Below are positions 10,898 through 19,884 of a DNA stretch of 20,893 nucleotides, piece by piece. The notes beneath the pieces are model-generated. The model ran no database searches and had not been told where the DNA came from. It was given only the letters and a program-made list of their open reading frames with translations. Origin of the DNA: Silene noctiflora. Its lineage: Eukaryota > Streptophyta > Magnoliopsida > Caryophyllales > Caryophyllaceae. Location of the stretch: positions 13,741 to 34,633 of the forward strand of contig VHZZ01005207.1 of the NCBI GenBank assembly GCA_009801015.1. The letters are read 5' to 3'. The translations under genes were made by a program, and so were the position numbers. Within the stretch, counting starts at the first letter, position 1. Every line of letters begins with the position of its first letter.

Positions 10898-10907
10898 CTT
10901 TTATATA
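10898..10907 (-). promoter_or_regulatory. TATA box of the nested solo LTR
   Basis: The minus strand reads CCCTATATAAAAGAGCAC, a textbook plant TATA box. The two GATC-centred palindromes at 10947-10979 lie 40-72 bp upstream of it in the same LTR. Confidence 0.6.
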
Positions 10908-10946
10908 GGGAATGAAGTAGAAACGTAAAAAATCAAGGCCATGGCA

Positions 10947-10979
10947 TCCCCGATCAGGGACACCTAACCCCGATCGGGG
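10947..10979. promoter_or_regulatory. Paired GATC-centred palindromes upstream of the TATA box
   Basis: TCCCCGATCAGGGA (10947-10960, near-perfect) and CCCCGATCGGGG (10968-10979, perfect 12-bp palindrome) sit about two helical turns apart in AT-rich surroundings, just upstream of the minus-strand TATA box. Palindromes at this place suggest sites for a dimeric DNA-binding protein; that is inference. Confidence 0.45.
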
Positions 10980-12029
10980 TCGTAGTGATCCGCAAACTTG
11001 GCTTTAAATGGCCATAGTTAATGGCTCGGGAATCCAATAATGAAATTGAAGTGCCCTTAATTGCCCGGTAATTGCATGTTTGATGTGGAAATTAGATGGT
11101 ATCCAATGCTTGATATTTTCGACATTCTTCTTGATTTCTTTTGGGCTCATTAACTCAATTGTTTACATTTGAGTTTATCTTTGAATTTGGGCCATTTCCT
11201 TCACATTTCTTCATCATCCCAACTCCTTTAGCTTTGCTTGGTCCATCTTGGTTTCTTCTCTAGCCTCGTGATCCAATTCTTGCTTATTTGACGGAAAATA
11301 GCTACTAAAAGCTATATTACCTACAAAACACGTTAAGTACGAGCAAAACAACTAGAACACGATATTAGCTCAAATATCGCTACTAAAAGTGCAAATATGA
11401 AGTAAAAACCAAGCTAATATGAGGGGTAAAATCATATATAAAATACACTTCTCAAAGTGCATAGTTTTACAATCCTCTTCTAGACAAGTGAATTGTATTG
11501 TTTTAGAATCGATTGTATTTCATATTGAAAATTTTTAAGGTTAACATCTTACGCACCGTAGGTTTAACATCCTATACCACGAAGGCTTAACATCCTTCAC
11601 AAATCGAGAACATCCTTCATTAGCACGATTAGGGTTAGTCTTGGGGGTTAATTGTTTATTGTAACGCTAGACCGAATTAGACACTCGTGATAAACAATTA
11701 ATAAAAGGGGTGGACGTAGGCTTTTAAATTGGAAGGAACCACGTTAAAATCTCGTGTGTTATTTATCTCTTTCGTATCTTTTTGTTTATATTGTTTTTCA
11801 TCATTTGAAATATCTTTATATACTTCATACAATCGAACATAATTAATAAGTCACGAATTATTAGCATATCTTGTATTCCCCCCCCCCCAGTAGAGTATTT
11901 GTTGGGCTATTGAACTCTACATATGGGGAGGAGAAGTGAGGTGAGTAACGCCCTGAGCAGTGACATTTAGTGTGAGTTTTAAATACTCACCACCATTGTC
12001 GGAAATAATTTGGATGATATTCAACATAG

Positions 12030-12440
12030 AATATCACACTTACATATCAGTTGATTTTGTGAGATCTCAACATAATCTAGCCGATCACTTGACAAAAGGA
12101 TTGTCTAGGGACGTGGTCAAAAATTCGGTAATCAGGATGGGTTTAAAGCCAGTATAAATTTCCGATAATGGGACACCCACTATACAACGTTAGAGGCAGA
12201 ATTCAAAGTGAAAAGCCTATTGTCTAAGATTGATGCACATTTTATATATTATCCTGAAGGTATGTTCTTAGACTTTCATAATTTATAGGTTGACGATTAT
12301 TCTCCTTAATGGACCTTTTGAAAAATTTCTTATGCAGGACCAAGACCGAAAAGATGGTAGAATTAAGGACCTTGAATAATGAATGAGAGATGGGTAGAAT
12401 TAAGGACCTATGTTGGTAGTCTATTTGCTTATGCTATTTG
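12030..12440 (+). pseudogene. Copia RNase H end and 3' untranslated remnant
   Basis: The plus-strand frame ending at 12157 contains SVDFVRSQHNLADHLTKGL, the conserved C-terminal end of the copia RNase H, followed by MGLKPV. The sequence to about 12410 has no frame and looks like copia 3' untranslated sequence. Only the last part of the polyprotein is present, in the opposite orientation to the minus copia remains that end at about 12030, so these are two different insertions or an inverted piece. The left join is sharp but undefined to within about 15 bp. It is broken and old. Confidence 0.7.
12352..12409. repeat. Short direct duplication, 36-bp period
   Basis: AGATGGTAGAATTAAGGACC (12352-12371) recurs as AGATGGGTAGAATTAAGGAC at 12388, with 15 bases between the copies. 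It lies just before the join of the copia 3' remnant and the gypsy leader, so it may be related to how that join formed. Confidence 0.6.
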
Positions 12441-12474
12441 GTAGGTTCTAATTTGTTTGATTTTGTGCAAGAAG

Positions 12475-13400
12475 ATGGTACGACCAACCAATGTGGAGAA
12501 TACCATAATGCAAGCTCTTTCTCAAATCCTTCAAAATCAACAAGGTGATAATGCATGCTAATGTCAACCCCGTTCCACCCGTTTAGCAAGGAGGAAATCG
12601 ACAAGGTAGCTTTGCTTGGATTGCAAGCCAACTTGTAAGGAACAATGCTATGACCTATGGAGGAGAATTAGATCCAATGGAGTTATCGGAGTGGTATCGT
12701 GATATGGAGAAGAATTTTTCTCTCTATGAAGTGCAAGACAAAGACAAGGTGAAGCTAGCCTCTCACTTTCTTGTGAAGGAAGTCTATAGGTGGTGGACTT
12801 TAATCGGTCCTACCGCTACTCAAAACCCCTTCCTTTATTGGAATCGCTTCAAGACCCTTGTGGAGACTCGCATCTACCCTAAGGACTTTAATCAAGGAAA
12901 GTTATCCGTCCAAGAGTATACCAAGAATTTCAATGATCTTGCTCACTTTGCCGCCAAGTTTGTGAAGGATGAAGAAGACCGCGTCTACTTCTACAAGAAC
13001 AAATTAAATCCTAAGATGGAGAGTATGGTGAGAAGAAACTCCGTGTCCTTTGTTGAAGTCTATAATGATGCTATTTGGACCGAAAGTTCCTTGAAGTTTA
13101 TTAAAGAAGAAGTCAAGCCTCATGTTGCTTCTCAATCTTACCGAACTCCTATGGCAAAAGACCCTTTGTGCCTTCTTCTACTTCAAGCTATGCCAATAAG
13201 AAGAGATTCATGCCAAGAGCTCAAGTACCAAGTGGACAAGTTTCCCATCAAAGCAACAACAACAATCTTGAGAAGCCCTGTAAGTTCTTCAATTATAGAC
13301 AAGATCTACACCCCAGAGTTGGATGTTATGGAAAGCCTTTGAATTTTTTCCATTGCAAGAAGCCTGGACATCGCAACAATGATTCTCCCGAGAGGAAAGC
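12475..13400 (+). pseudogene. Gypsy gag remnant
   Basis: Translation begins with MVRPTNVENTIMQALSQIL, usual for chromovirus gag. The capsid-like retrotransposon gag domain runs over 12650-13020, with the ELDPMELSEWYRDMEKNF and RWWTLIG words. A basic stretch and a zinc-knuckle-like CKKPGHRNND region follow near 13350-13385. Gag would form the virus-like particle and bind the element RNA. It is broken. Confidence 0.75.
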
Positions 13401-13439
13401 AACTACTCTTACTCCCAATGTCAAGCCAAAAGGAACCAT

Positions 13440-13850
13440 CTTTGTCATGAGTCGTGCCGAAGTCGCCGCTCATCCCGATATCATTACGGTTATGTTCTCA
13501 ATTCTTGATCATCCTTGCCTTATTCTATTTAATACCGGTGCATCTTTATCGTTTATATCTTCCAATTTTTCGCAAAAGCTATCCTTTGAGCCTATTCCTA
13601 GTGAAGATACCCCTATATTTTTACCATCCGGAGAGATTATTTCTTGTTCCCTCTCCTACTCCAATGTTCATATCTCTATTTCGGGAACTATCTTTCCCGC
13701 TAGCCTACTTCATTTTTCCCTAGAGGAATTTGATGTAATACTAGGTATGGATTTGTTGTCTAAGTATTATGCTAGATTTGAGTGTAGATATCAAAAGATT
13801 TGTCTTAAGAGTCTTTTAGGTGCCCGTGTAACCTATAAGGGAACCCGTTC
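13440..13850 (+). pseudogene. Gypsy aspartic protease remnant
   Basis: The frame shows the retropepsin-like fold of chromoviruses: TGASLSFIS near the active-site position (13530-13560) and FDVILGMDLLSKYYA (13728-13772), the conserved second half of the domain. In live elements this enzyme cuts the polyprotein into its parts. It is a decayed copy. Confidence 0.75.
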
Positions 13851-14049
13851 CTAAATGGGTGTGAAGTTGATTTCCGCTTTGAAGTTGGTAAGTATGGTGA
13901 GGAAAGGTTGTCAAGCCTACTTGTGTATGGTGACCTCCACTACTACTTCTTTGCCGAAGCTTGAAGAAGTTCCCGTTGTTCATGAGTTTGCCGATGTCTT
14001 TACCAACGAGTTGCCCCGGAATCACTCCCGAACATGATGTGGAGTTCTC

Positions 14050-15310
14050 TATCGACCTTTTACCCGGAACCGGTCCCATTTCCAAAGCCCTTATCGTATG
14101 GTGCCAACCGAATTGAAGGAATTAAGATTGCAACTTGATGATATGATTGAGAAAGGATTCATTCAACCTAGTGCCTCACCTTAGGGTGCTCTCGTGCTCT
14201 TTGTGAAGAAGAAAGATGGATCCATGAGACTTTGTATTGACTACCGTGAGCTTAACCGTGTAACCATCAAGAACAAGTATCCTCTACCAAGGATAGAAGA
14301 TTTGTTTGATCAACTCAAAGTTGCTTCGACTTTCTCCAAGATTGATTTGAGATCCGGCTATCATCAAATCCCCGTCTGAGATTACGATATCCCTAAGACC
14401 GCCTTTAGCACGAGATATGGACATTTCGAGTTCAAAGTGATGCCCTTTGGTTTGACTAATGCTCCCGCTACCTTCATAGACCAAATGAACCGAACTTTTG
14501 GTGAATTCTTGGATAAGTGTGTTGTGGTCTTCATTGATGATATCCTTGTATTTTCCAAGTCCGAAGAAGAGCATGCCGATCATCTTCGTACCGTGTTAGG
14601 AATTCTTCGCCGTCAAAATTTGTTTGCCAAGTTTTCTAAGTGTGAAGTTTGGTTGTCCGAAGTATCGTTTTTTGGCCATGTTATATCTAAGGATGGTGTT
14701 ATGGTAAATCCCTCAAAGATTAAAGTCGTGGTTGATTGGAAGAGTCTTACCAATGTTGGTGAAATCAGTGGTTTCTTGAGTTTGGCGGGTTACTATCGTC
14801 GCTTTGTGAAAGATTTTTCCAAGCTGGCTAGACCGATGACTCAACTTTTGAAGAAGGAGTCCGAGTTTGTGTGGACCGAAGCTTGTGAAGATTCGTTCCA
14901 AGAATTGAAGAGAAGGTTAACTACCGCTCCTGTGTTGACCTTGCCCGAGGATAGAGTAGACTTTGATGTGTATTGTGATGCTTCTAAGATGGGTTTAGGG
15001 TGTGTACTCATGCAAAATAGAAGAGTTGTTGCCTATGCTTCGCGACAATTGAGAGTTTATGAGGTGAACTACCCTACTCAAGACCTTGAGTTAGCCGTCG
15101 TCGTTCATGCTTTGAATATGTGGAGACACTACCTCATTGGAGTTCATTGCCGTATCTACACCGATCATAAGAGTTTGAAGTACATCTTCACCCAAAAGGA
15201 GTTGAATATGAGACAACGATGTTGGTTGGAGTTGATGAATGACTATGATGTGGAGTTGTTGTATCATGAAGGAAAGGCAAATGTGGTTATCGATACCCTT
15301 AGTAGGAATT
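14050..15310 (+). pseudogene. Gypsy reverse transcriptase and RNase H remnant
   Basis: RT words in order are [44 protein letters not shown] and [11 protein letters not shown] (the catalytic YVDD-equivalent block near 14530), then the connection with [16 protein letters not shown]. RNase H follows: [37 protein letters not shown] and the NVVIDTLSR end. RT and RNase H together copy the element RNA into DNA. The frame is partly open (14437 onward) but the whole is broken. Confidence 0.85.
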
Positions 15311-15399
15311 CGACTCATTCCTTGAGTGTTATTCGGGTACTTCCCGATGATATTTGTGCCGAATTTTGTAGATTGAGCATACAAGTGTTGGAGAGTGGA

Positions 15400-16350
15400 T
15401 TTGACTATCTTGGTGCTATGGTTGCCGAACCCGTCCTCTACCGTGAGATCCGTGATGCCCTAGTGAATGATTCTACTTTCAAAGGTTTTCAAGCCAAGCT
15501 CCTTGAAGGTAAAGCTAAGGATTGTGATATTGATGCTAGTGGATATCTTCGTTACCAAGGCCGCATGTATGTTCCCGATGCCGTTGGTTTGAGAAAGAGA
15601 GTGCTTGATGAAGCTCATCTATCCCCTTATTCGATTCATCTCGGAGGAGACAAGATGTACAAAGACTTGAAGCTTCAATTTTGGTGGCCTAACATGAAGA
15701 ATGACATAGTCACCTATGTTGGAAGATGCCTCACTTGTCAACAAGTGATGATTGAGCATAAGAGACCCAAAGATTTGCTACAGCCCTTGGATGTGCCTTT
15801 GTGGAATTGGGAATTCATCTCCATGGATTTTGTGATGGCCTTGGCTAAGACCGTCGGTGGAAAGGATGTCGTTTGGGTAATTGTTGATAGATTGACCAAG
15901 TATGCTAGGTTCATTCCCATTAAAGTTGCTAGTGCCTATGTTGAGGAGATTGTTCGTTATCATGGTGTTCCAAAAGAGATTTTTCTGACCGTGACCCTAG
16001 GTTTTGTTCAAGATTTTCGAAAGCTTTGCAAGATGCTATGGGTAGTAAGTTGTTGATCGTACCGCTTTTCATGCCGCTACCGATGAACAAACCGAGAGAA
16101 ACATTCAAACCCTTAAAGATTTGTTGCGTGTTTGTGCCCTAGAATTTCATGCTAGTTGGGAAAAGAGCTTACCTTTCATGGAATTTTCCTGCAACAATAG
16201 TTATCATGCTATCAAGATGTCCCCTTATGAAGCCTTGTATGGAAGGAAGTGTCGTAGTCCGATTTGTTGGGATCAAGTAAGTGATGTTCGTGATTTATGA
16301 CCCGACAAGTTAGCTGAGACGGTTGACCACATAAAGCTCATCCGAGATAG
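15400..16350 (+). pseudogene. Gypsy integrase remnant
   Basis: The zinc-binding N-terminal part ([18 protein letters not shown] then CLTCQQV, about 15610-15745) is followed by the catalytic core with [12 protein letters not shown] and [15 protein letters not shown] (15808-15930). Later core words such as PYEALYGRKCRSPICW (16220-16270) also occur. Integrase joins the cDNA ends to host DNA. It is broken. Confidence 0.8.
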
Positions 16351-16351
16351 A

Positions 16352-16870
16352 ATGAAAGCCGCTCAAGATCGCAAAAAGTCTTATGCCGATGTTCGTCGTC
16401 GACCCTTGGAGTTTGAAGTTGGTGATAAGGTGTTCTTGAAGGTGTCCCCTATGAAAGGAGTGAAAAGGTTTGGTGTGAAAGGGAAGTTGAGTCCTAAGTA
16501 CATTGGACCCTATGATGTTGTGAAGAGAATTGGTGCCGTGGCTTACAAATTGGATTTGCCTCCGAGTTTAGGTAAAGTTCATGATGTTTTCCATGTGTCT
16601 CAACTTATGAAATACATTAGTGATCCTAGTCATATGTTGCGAAATGAGATTCCCGAGCTTGAGCTGAGCCTATCCTTTGAAGAGAGACCAATTCATATCT
16701 TGGACAAGAAGGACAAGAAGTTGAGGAGCAAAGTTGTACCCTTAGTGAAGGTTTTGTGGAAGTGTGGCAATGTAGAAGAAGAGACTTGAGAACATGAAGC
16801 CTCTATGCGTACCAAGTAACCTAGTTTGTTCGCGTAAGGTAATCACCCTTGCTTCAAGTTTCAAGGACGA
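16352..16870 (+). pseudogene. Integrase C-terminal domain and chromodomain remnant
   Basis: The open stretch to 16789 begins with the basic tail (AAQDRKKSYADVRRR), then the GPY-type domain (KLSPKYIGPYDVVKRIG), the HDVFHVSQL motif and a chromodomain (RPIHILDKKDKKLRSKVVPL then VKVLW). Chromodomains of this class help steer chromovirus insertion toward modified chromatin. The sequence after the stop still shows the family's usual tail words. It is decayed. Confidence 0.8.
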
Positions 16871-16879
16871 AACTTTTTA

Positions 16880-16893
16880 AAAGAAGGGAAGAT
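16880..16893 (+). other. Polypurine tract of the gypsy element
   Basis: AAAAGAAGGGAAGAT lies directly before the LTR start TGTAACACCC. This is the plus-strand primer position for LTR elements and fixes the left edge of the 3' LTR. Confidence 0.75.
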
Positions 16894-17137
16894 TGTAACA
16901 CCCGCATTTTTTCATTTAAAGTTTTAAAATAATTTAATATCTTAATTAAGGTTAATTATATTTTAAAACATATTTTCGTAAAATATAGCTTTAGAGGTAT
17001 AATAATTATACAGGTGTTAATATTGTCCATCTTAAGTGTATAGTAGCCTTGAGACGTAATTTTTAGTAGAAATTGACTCAATTTGAGCTTATGGGCCTAG
17101 TGTGACTATTGGGCCTATTTTCCCTACTTTTCCTCTT

Positions 17138-17145
17138 CATAAAAC
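17138..17145 (+). promoter_or_regulatory. Possible TATA box of the gypsy LTR
   Basis: CATAAAAC follows a C/T-rich stretch about 245 bp inside the LTR and precedes an AC- and CT-rich leader-like sequence. This is a weak call by position and composition only. Confidence 0.3.
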
Positions 17146-17933
17146 CACCATAAACCCTTCTAACTTCATCTTTTACCTTCATTTTTTCTGAAAACTCATA
17201 CTACAACAAACACCATTTTCACAAATCTCCATTAAAACCCAATTTCACAATATCTTACTCATTTCTCCACCAAATCGTCTCATTCTTGCCTCATTCTTCC
17301 TCTGTTCCCGTTCCATCTTTCTAAGTAAGAAAGGCACTATTTTTATCCTCTCTTCCCCATTTTCGAAATTCTAGGGTTCCCTAAGATGGTGAATCCTTCA
17401 ACTAATCTTTCAATTTTGTGTTTAGGGTGCAATTTGGACAACCAGGAAGAGGATTCCTTTGAGATAGATGACACACTTGAAGATTGAAGAGCTACAAGGT
17501 AACGGTGATAGGTTACTCGACATAACCTTCAATTTATGTGTTTACTTGTGTTAGAATTGGTGTTTATGTGTTTAAAGATGAAAAATTTACATGATTTAAC
17601 ATATTTCTTATTGGGTTCACAATTGAACATGTTCATCTTATGTTGTTGATGAAATTTGGTTATGTGCTCAATAATTTGTCGTATGAATTTTCTAAGTGAA
17701 TGGACTATGTTGGTGACATGCTTGACTTTGCCAAAATACAACATCTTATTCATGTTTAATGTTGTGTTCATATATTTCATGGAATTGTTGATATATAAAC
17801 TATTGATTTGGGAATATTTGGGCTAAGTTGATGTTTGAATGCATAAACTACTGTTTTTCCGTCTTAACTTTACATGTGAAATCCATTGTCGAACTCATGT
17901 TTGTGATTGATTGGTGCTGAAAATCGTGTACAG

Positions 17934-18240
17934 TGGTCTCCAACCGGTGGACCGGCCGCCGGTCCCCTGGCCGGCTGTGGAGACTCTGATTGTAATATGT
18001 CAATTTCATGATTGGGTGTTCTCCCAGCTGGAGGACCGGCCGCTGGTGCCATGGCCGGCTGGGAGGTTTCTGATGTGGTTTGTAATTTGTTGTTTTGGTC
18101 TGTGGTTCCCAGCCGGTGGGCGGCAGCATATGCCACTACCGGTTGGGAGGCCTCTGATCCATCTTTGTATTTAGTTGGTTGTGGCATGGTGTCCAGCCGA
18201 CGGTCGGTGCCACTGCCGGCTGGCAAGCCCATGTTTCCTT
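17934..18240. repeat. Four tandem units of about 84 bp with CCGGC palindromes
   Basis: Units start near 17934, 18017, 18103 and 18187 (83, 86 and 84 bp apart); the fourth is partial. Each begins TGGT/TGTT-CCCAGC, has a GC-rich core such as GGACCGGCCGCCGGTCCC or CGGCAGCATATGCCACTACC, ends with CCGGCTGGGAGG-like sequence, and goes on to an AT-rich TCTGATNNNNNTTTGTA spacer. The cores can fold into hairpins. They stand out in an AT-rich LTR. Confidence 0.75.
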
Positions 18241-18473
18241 TTTTCATATCTTTCGAATACAGTTAATAAATGATGAGTTTATGGTTTGTTTGTACTACAA
18301 TAACATGATATGTTGTATATTAACCAAGTATGACTTATATCATCTTCATTTTCATCTATTTATCGTATGTCAAGTGTGAATTATTTACATTGGTCGATTA
18401 TTTGCCTTGAGTCGTTCTTGCATGGAAATGTCATTATGCAATGTGTACTTGCTTGACTTGATTACGCCTTTCT

Positions 18474-18597
18474 CGTGTCGTTCTGCCGAGATTTGGTTAA
18501 CTCTTCTTCTTTCCGCCTCTTTCGTGTCGTTCTGCCGAATTCGGGGTACTCGACTTCCGTTTTGTCGATCGAGTCTTGGATGCGTGTCGTTCTGCCG
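18474..18597 (+). repeat. Three copies of CGTGTCGTTCTGCCG
   Basis: The exact 15-mer occurs at 18474, 18523 and 18583 (49 and 60 bp apart) within the gypsy LTR. A weaker GAGTCGTTCTTGC copy lies near 18410. Exact conservation of the word with diverged spacers suggests either recent copying or a bound motif. Confidence 0.75.
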
Positions 18598-19272
18598 CAT
18601 GTCGAATCGGGAAACGTGTATCTCGAGAGTCTGACCAAGTTTAGACTAGGATAGGATATGTATTATCGTCTTCCTATCGAGACGAAACGAGTCTAGAGCA
18701 GTAAAGGTCATGTATTCATTGGGTTTTGCATATGTTATTCGTCATGTGGTGAATTACTTGTAAGTGTTAGCGTGTTTAATGTCAGTTATCAATGCCCTTT
18801 CCTATATTCATCGGTGTGTATGTCTCATATGATTACGTGCTTTTATTTAAGTTACTCTTGCTCATTCTCTATTTGATATGATTTTCTTACGTTTATAATT
18901 GCGTTCATTTTGATGTAATGTGGCTGAGAGAACCTTTAGTTATTCCCCCACTGATTGTGGCGTTCATGTTTACATGAATGACAGGTATAAGTTCGTGTTC
19001 TATGGGGTTGAGACTCATGTGAGCTAGCAAGCATCGACATTTGACTTTTACCTTTCGTAACTTAGACTCACCCTTTTTGAAACATGTTATTCGTGGGATA
19101 TCTTTTCCCCACTTCTTCTACTTTGGTTGGTAAAACCTAAGTTTACTCTTTTATACTCGTTTGTCTATGTTTAGTGGTACCTCGTGTTAACCTTTAAAGA
19201 AAGTTTTAAAAATCCCGCATTTTCCGCTGCAGACTTACAAGCTAGGTTTATGTTATACCGCGGGGTGTCACA

Positions 19273-19413
19273 AAGAGACACCATGATTCTCAAATACGAA
19301 TGTATATAATAGTAATGTGGAAATTCAATCTTCGTGATATTTTCGTTTTTGCATAAGTTTGATTGTATTTGTTGTGTTTTCAAATCGAGGATTACACTTA
19401 AATGAAGGAGAAA
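19273..19413 (+). other. Copia 3' untranslated sequence before its LTR
   Basis: This 141-bp stretch has no gene and ends with a purine-rich AAATGAAGGAGAAA next to an LTR start TGTTGGTG, so it is the end of a copia element's interior. It may continue the copia remnant at 12030-12440 from the other side of the gypsy element; no sequence overlap proves that. Confidence 0.5.
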
Positions 19414-19639
19414 TGTTGGTGATTCTAGTGTAAATTGTCGGTCGTTTAAGTGTAGTTAGGATTTGTGCAAAGTGTAGTAACTATGGCATTATAATATGAG
19501 TTCGAGAGTGCGGAGTGCACACTTATTATAGAAATGTTTGTATCGTAATGAAATGTTTTCAACAAAGATATATTTGTTTGCATCGTTTCGTATTTTCATG
19601 ATTCGTGTGCTATGATCATAAATGACGATGTTGTTAATT

Positions 19640-19857
19640 GCATTGAAAGATGTTTTGATCAAAAGTGAACCATTGTGTCTTTCATTGAAATGGTGTGTCT
19701 TTTCATTGAAAGGATATAAGTGAAGCACCGTGCCCTTTCATTGTGTCTTTTCATTAAAAGGATATAAGTGAAGCATTGTGGCCATTTAATGAAAGGTTGT
19801 GTTTTTTCATTGAAAGGACGTGTCCTTTGATTCAAAGGATATGTCTTTTAATCAAAT
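19640..19857. repeat. CTTTCATTGAAAG-type palindrome cluster and 48-bp direct repeat
   Basis: About eight imperfect copies of CTTT(T)NATTNAAAG occur, among them CTTTTCATTGAAAGG, CTTTTCATTAAAAGG and CCTTTGATTCAAAGG. Two longer units (19694-19741 and 19742-19784) repeat TTTTCATT(G/A)AAAGG followed by ATATAAGTGAAGCA with a 48-bp period. The cluster ends about 20 bp before the TATA box, in U3 of the copia LTR. Confidence 0.7.
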
Positions 19858-19877
19858 CATCACACATCTTCATTCTC

Positions 19878-19884
19878 TATATAA
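19878..19884 (+). promoter_or_regulatory. TATA box of the copia LTR
   Basis: CTCTATATAAGAG is a near-ideal plant TATA box, placed after a repeat-rich U3. Start of the transcript would be expected about 30 bp downstream. Confidence 0.6.

Larger units (their letters stand above)
9974..11459 (-). mobile_element. Second solo LTR nested in the SIRE-type LTR (exact AAGTG duplication)
   Basis: The insertion spans 9979-11454 (1476 bp) with TG...CA ends: TGAACATG on the left and ACTTCTCA on the right. Both sides carry the identical AAGTG (9974-9978 and 11455-11459), and the SIRE-type LTR sequence continues across. A strong TATA box on the minus strand sets the orientation, with U3 of about 550 bp and a long R-U5. 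The word GGGTCGAATCCACAGAGAGG near 10045 is reminiscent of LTRs of the Tat/Athila branch, but I cannot place the family. No primer site or interior is present, so it is a solo LTR. The exact duplication and its nested place make it one of the younger layers. Confidence 0.75.
8909..11926 (+). mobile_element. SIRE/Maximus-type solo LTR with 5-bp target duplication
   Basis: The LTR runs from TGTTGACCCTAGG at 8914 to GAACTCTACA at 11921. It is flanked by TACGA (8909-8913) and TATGG (11922-11926); removing the LTR and one flank restores the copia words PPH-TPEH with TATGG as the target, so the left copy has two transitions. GTGGACGTAGGC and GAACCACGTTAAAATC (11710-11752) are words typical of SIRE/Maximus LTR ends, as is the C-run before the terminus. 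No primer site, interior or second LTR is present, so it is a solo LTR left by recombination. Without the LTR inserted at 9979-11454 it is about 1.53 kb. Confidence 0.75.
7596..12030 (-). mobile_element. Copia element remains (integrase to RT), split by a SIRE-type LTR
   Basis: These are minus-strand fossil coding remains of one Ty1/copia element. Parts in order: integrase core with SDNGGEY (11927-12030), then across the inserted LTR the TPEHNG part of the same core (8880-8908), the integrase C-terminal part with LDPTTNKLYTSRHVKF (about 8500-8870), a proline-rich linker (8250-8500), and RT from DPKW through KIDINNAFLKG to YGL and beyond (7600-8200). SPPH on one side of the inserted LTR and TPEHNG on the other meet as in intact relatives, so this is one element. 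It is broken in at least five places. The Ogre-like element at 7595 cuts it within RT. It is the oldest layer of this stack. Confidence 0.8.
12440..19272 (+). mobile_element. Tekay/Del-type Ty3/gypsy chromovirus, decayed, incomplete
   Basis: This plus-strand element shows gag, protease, RT, RNase H, integrase and chromodomain in order (12475-16789), a polypurine tract (16880-16893) and a 3' LTR (16894-19272). The gag-pol order with RT before integrase is that of gypsy. The chromodomain with ILDKKDKKLRSKVVPLVKVLW, the LTR of about 2.4 kb and the TGTAACACCC terminus point to the Tekay/Del chromoviruses of plants. No matching upstream LTR or tRNA-Met primer site is visible before gag, so the element is not whole. 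The coding region is broken in roughly eight or more places. With one LTR its age cannot be measured, but the decay says old. Confidence 0.8.
16894..19272 (+). repeat. 3' LTR of the Tekay-type gypsy element
   Basis: The LTR runs from TGTAACACCC to GGGTGTCACA, inverted tips that match at 9 of 10 bases, and is 2379 bp long, a usual size for Tekay/Del. It follows the polypurine tract and abuts copia 3' sequence at 19273, where AAGAG may be its target site. It holds two internal repeat families (17934-18240 and 18474-18597). The small open frames at 17848-18634 come from these repeats and are not genes. Confidence 0.8.

Noticed and set aside
13816-15963. Minus-strand frames opposite the gypsy polyprotein
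   Set aside because: Antisense shadows of the plus-strand pol remnant.
17848-18266. Overlapping frames on both strands rich in proline, glycine and tryptophan
   Set aside because: They result from the GC-rich 84-bp tandem units in the gypsy LTR; frames open on both strands at once are typical of such repeats.
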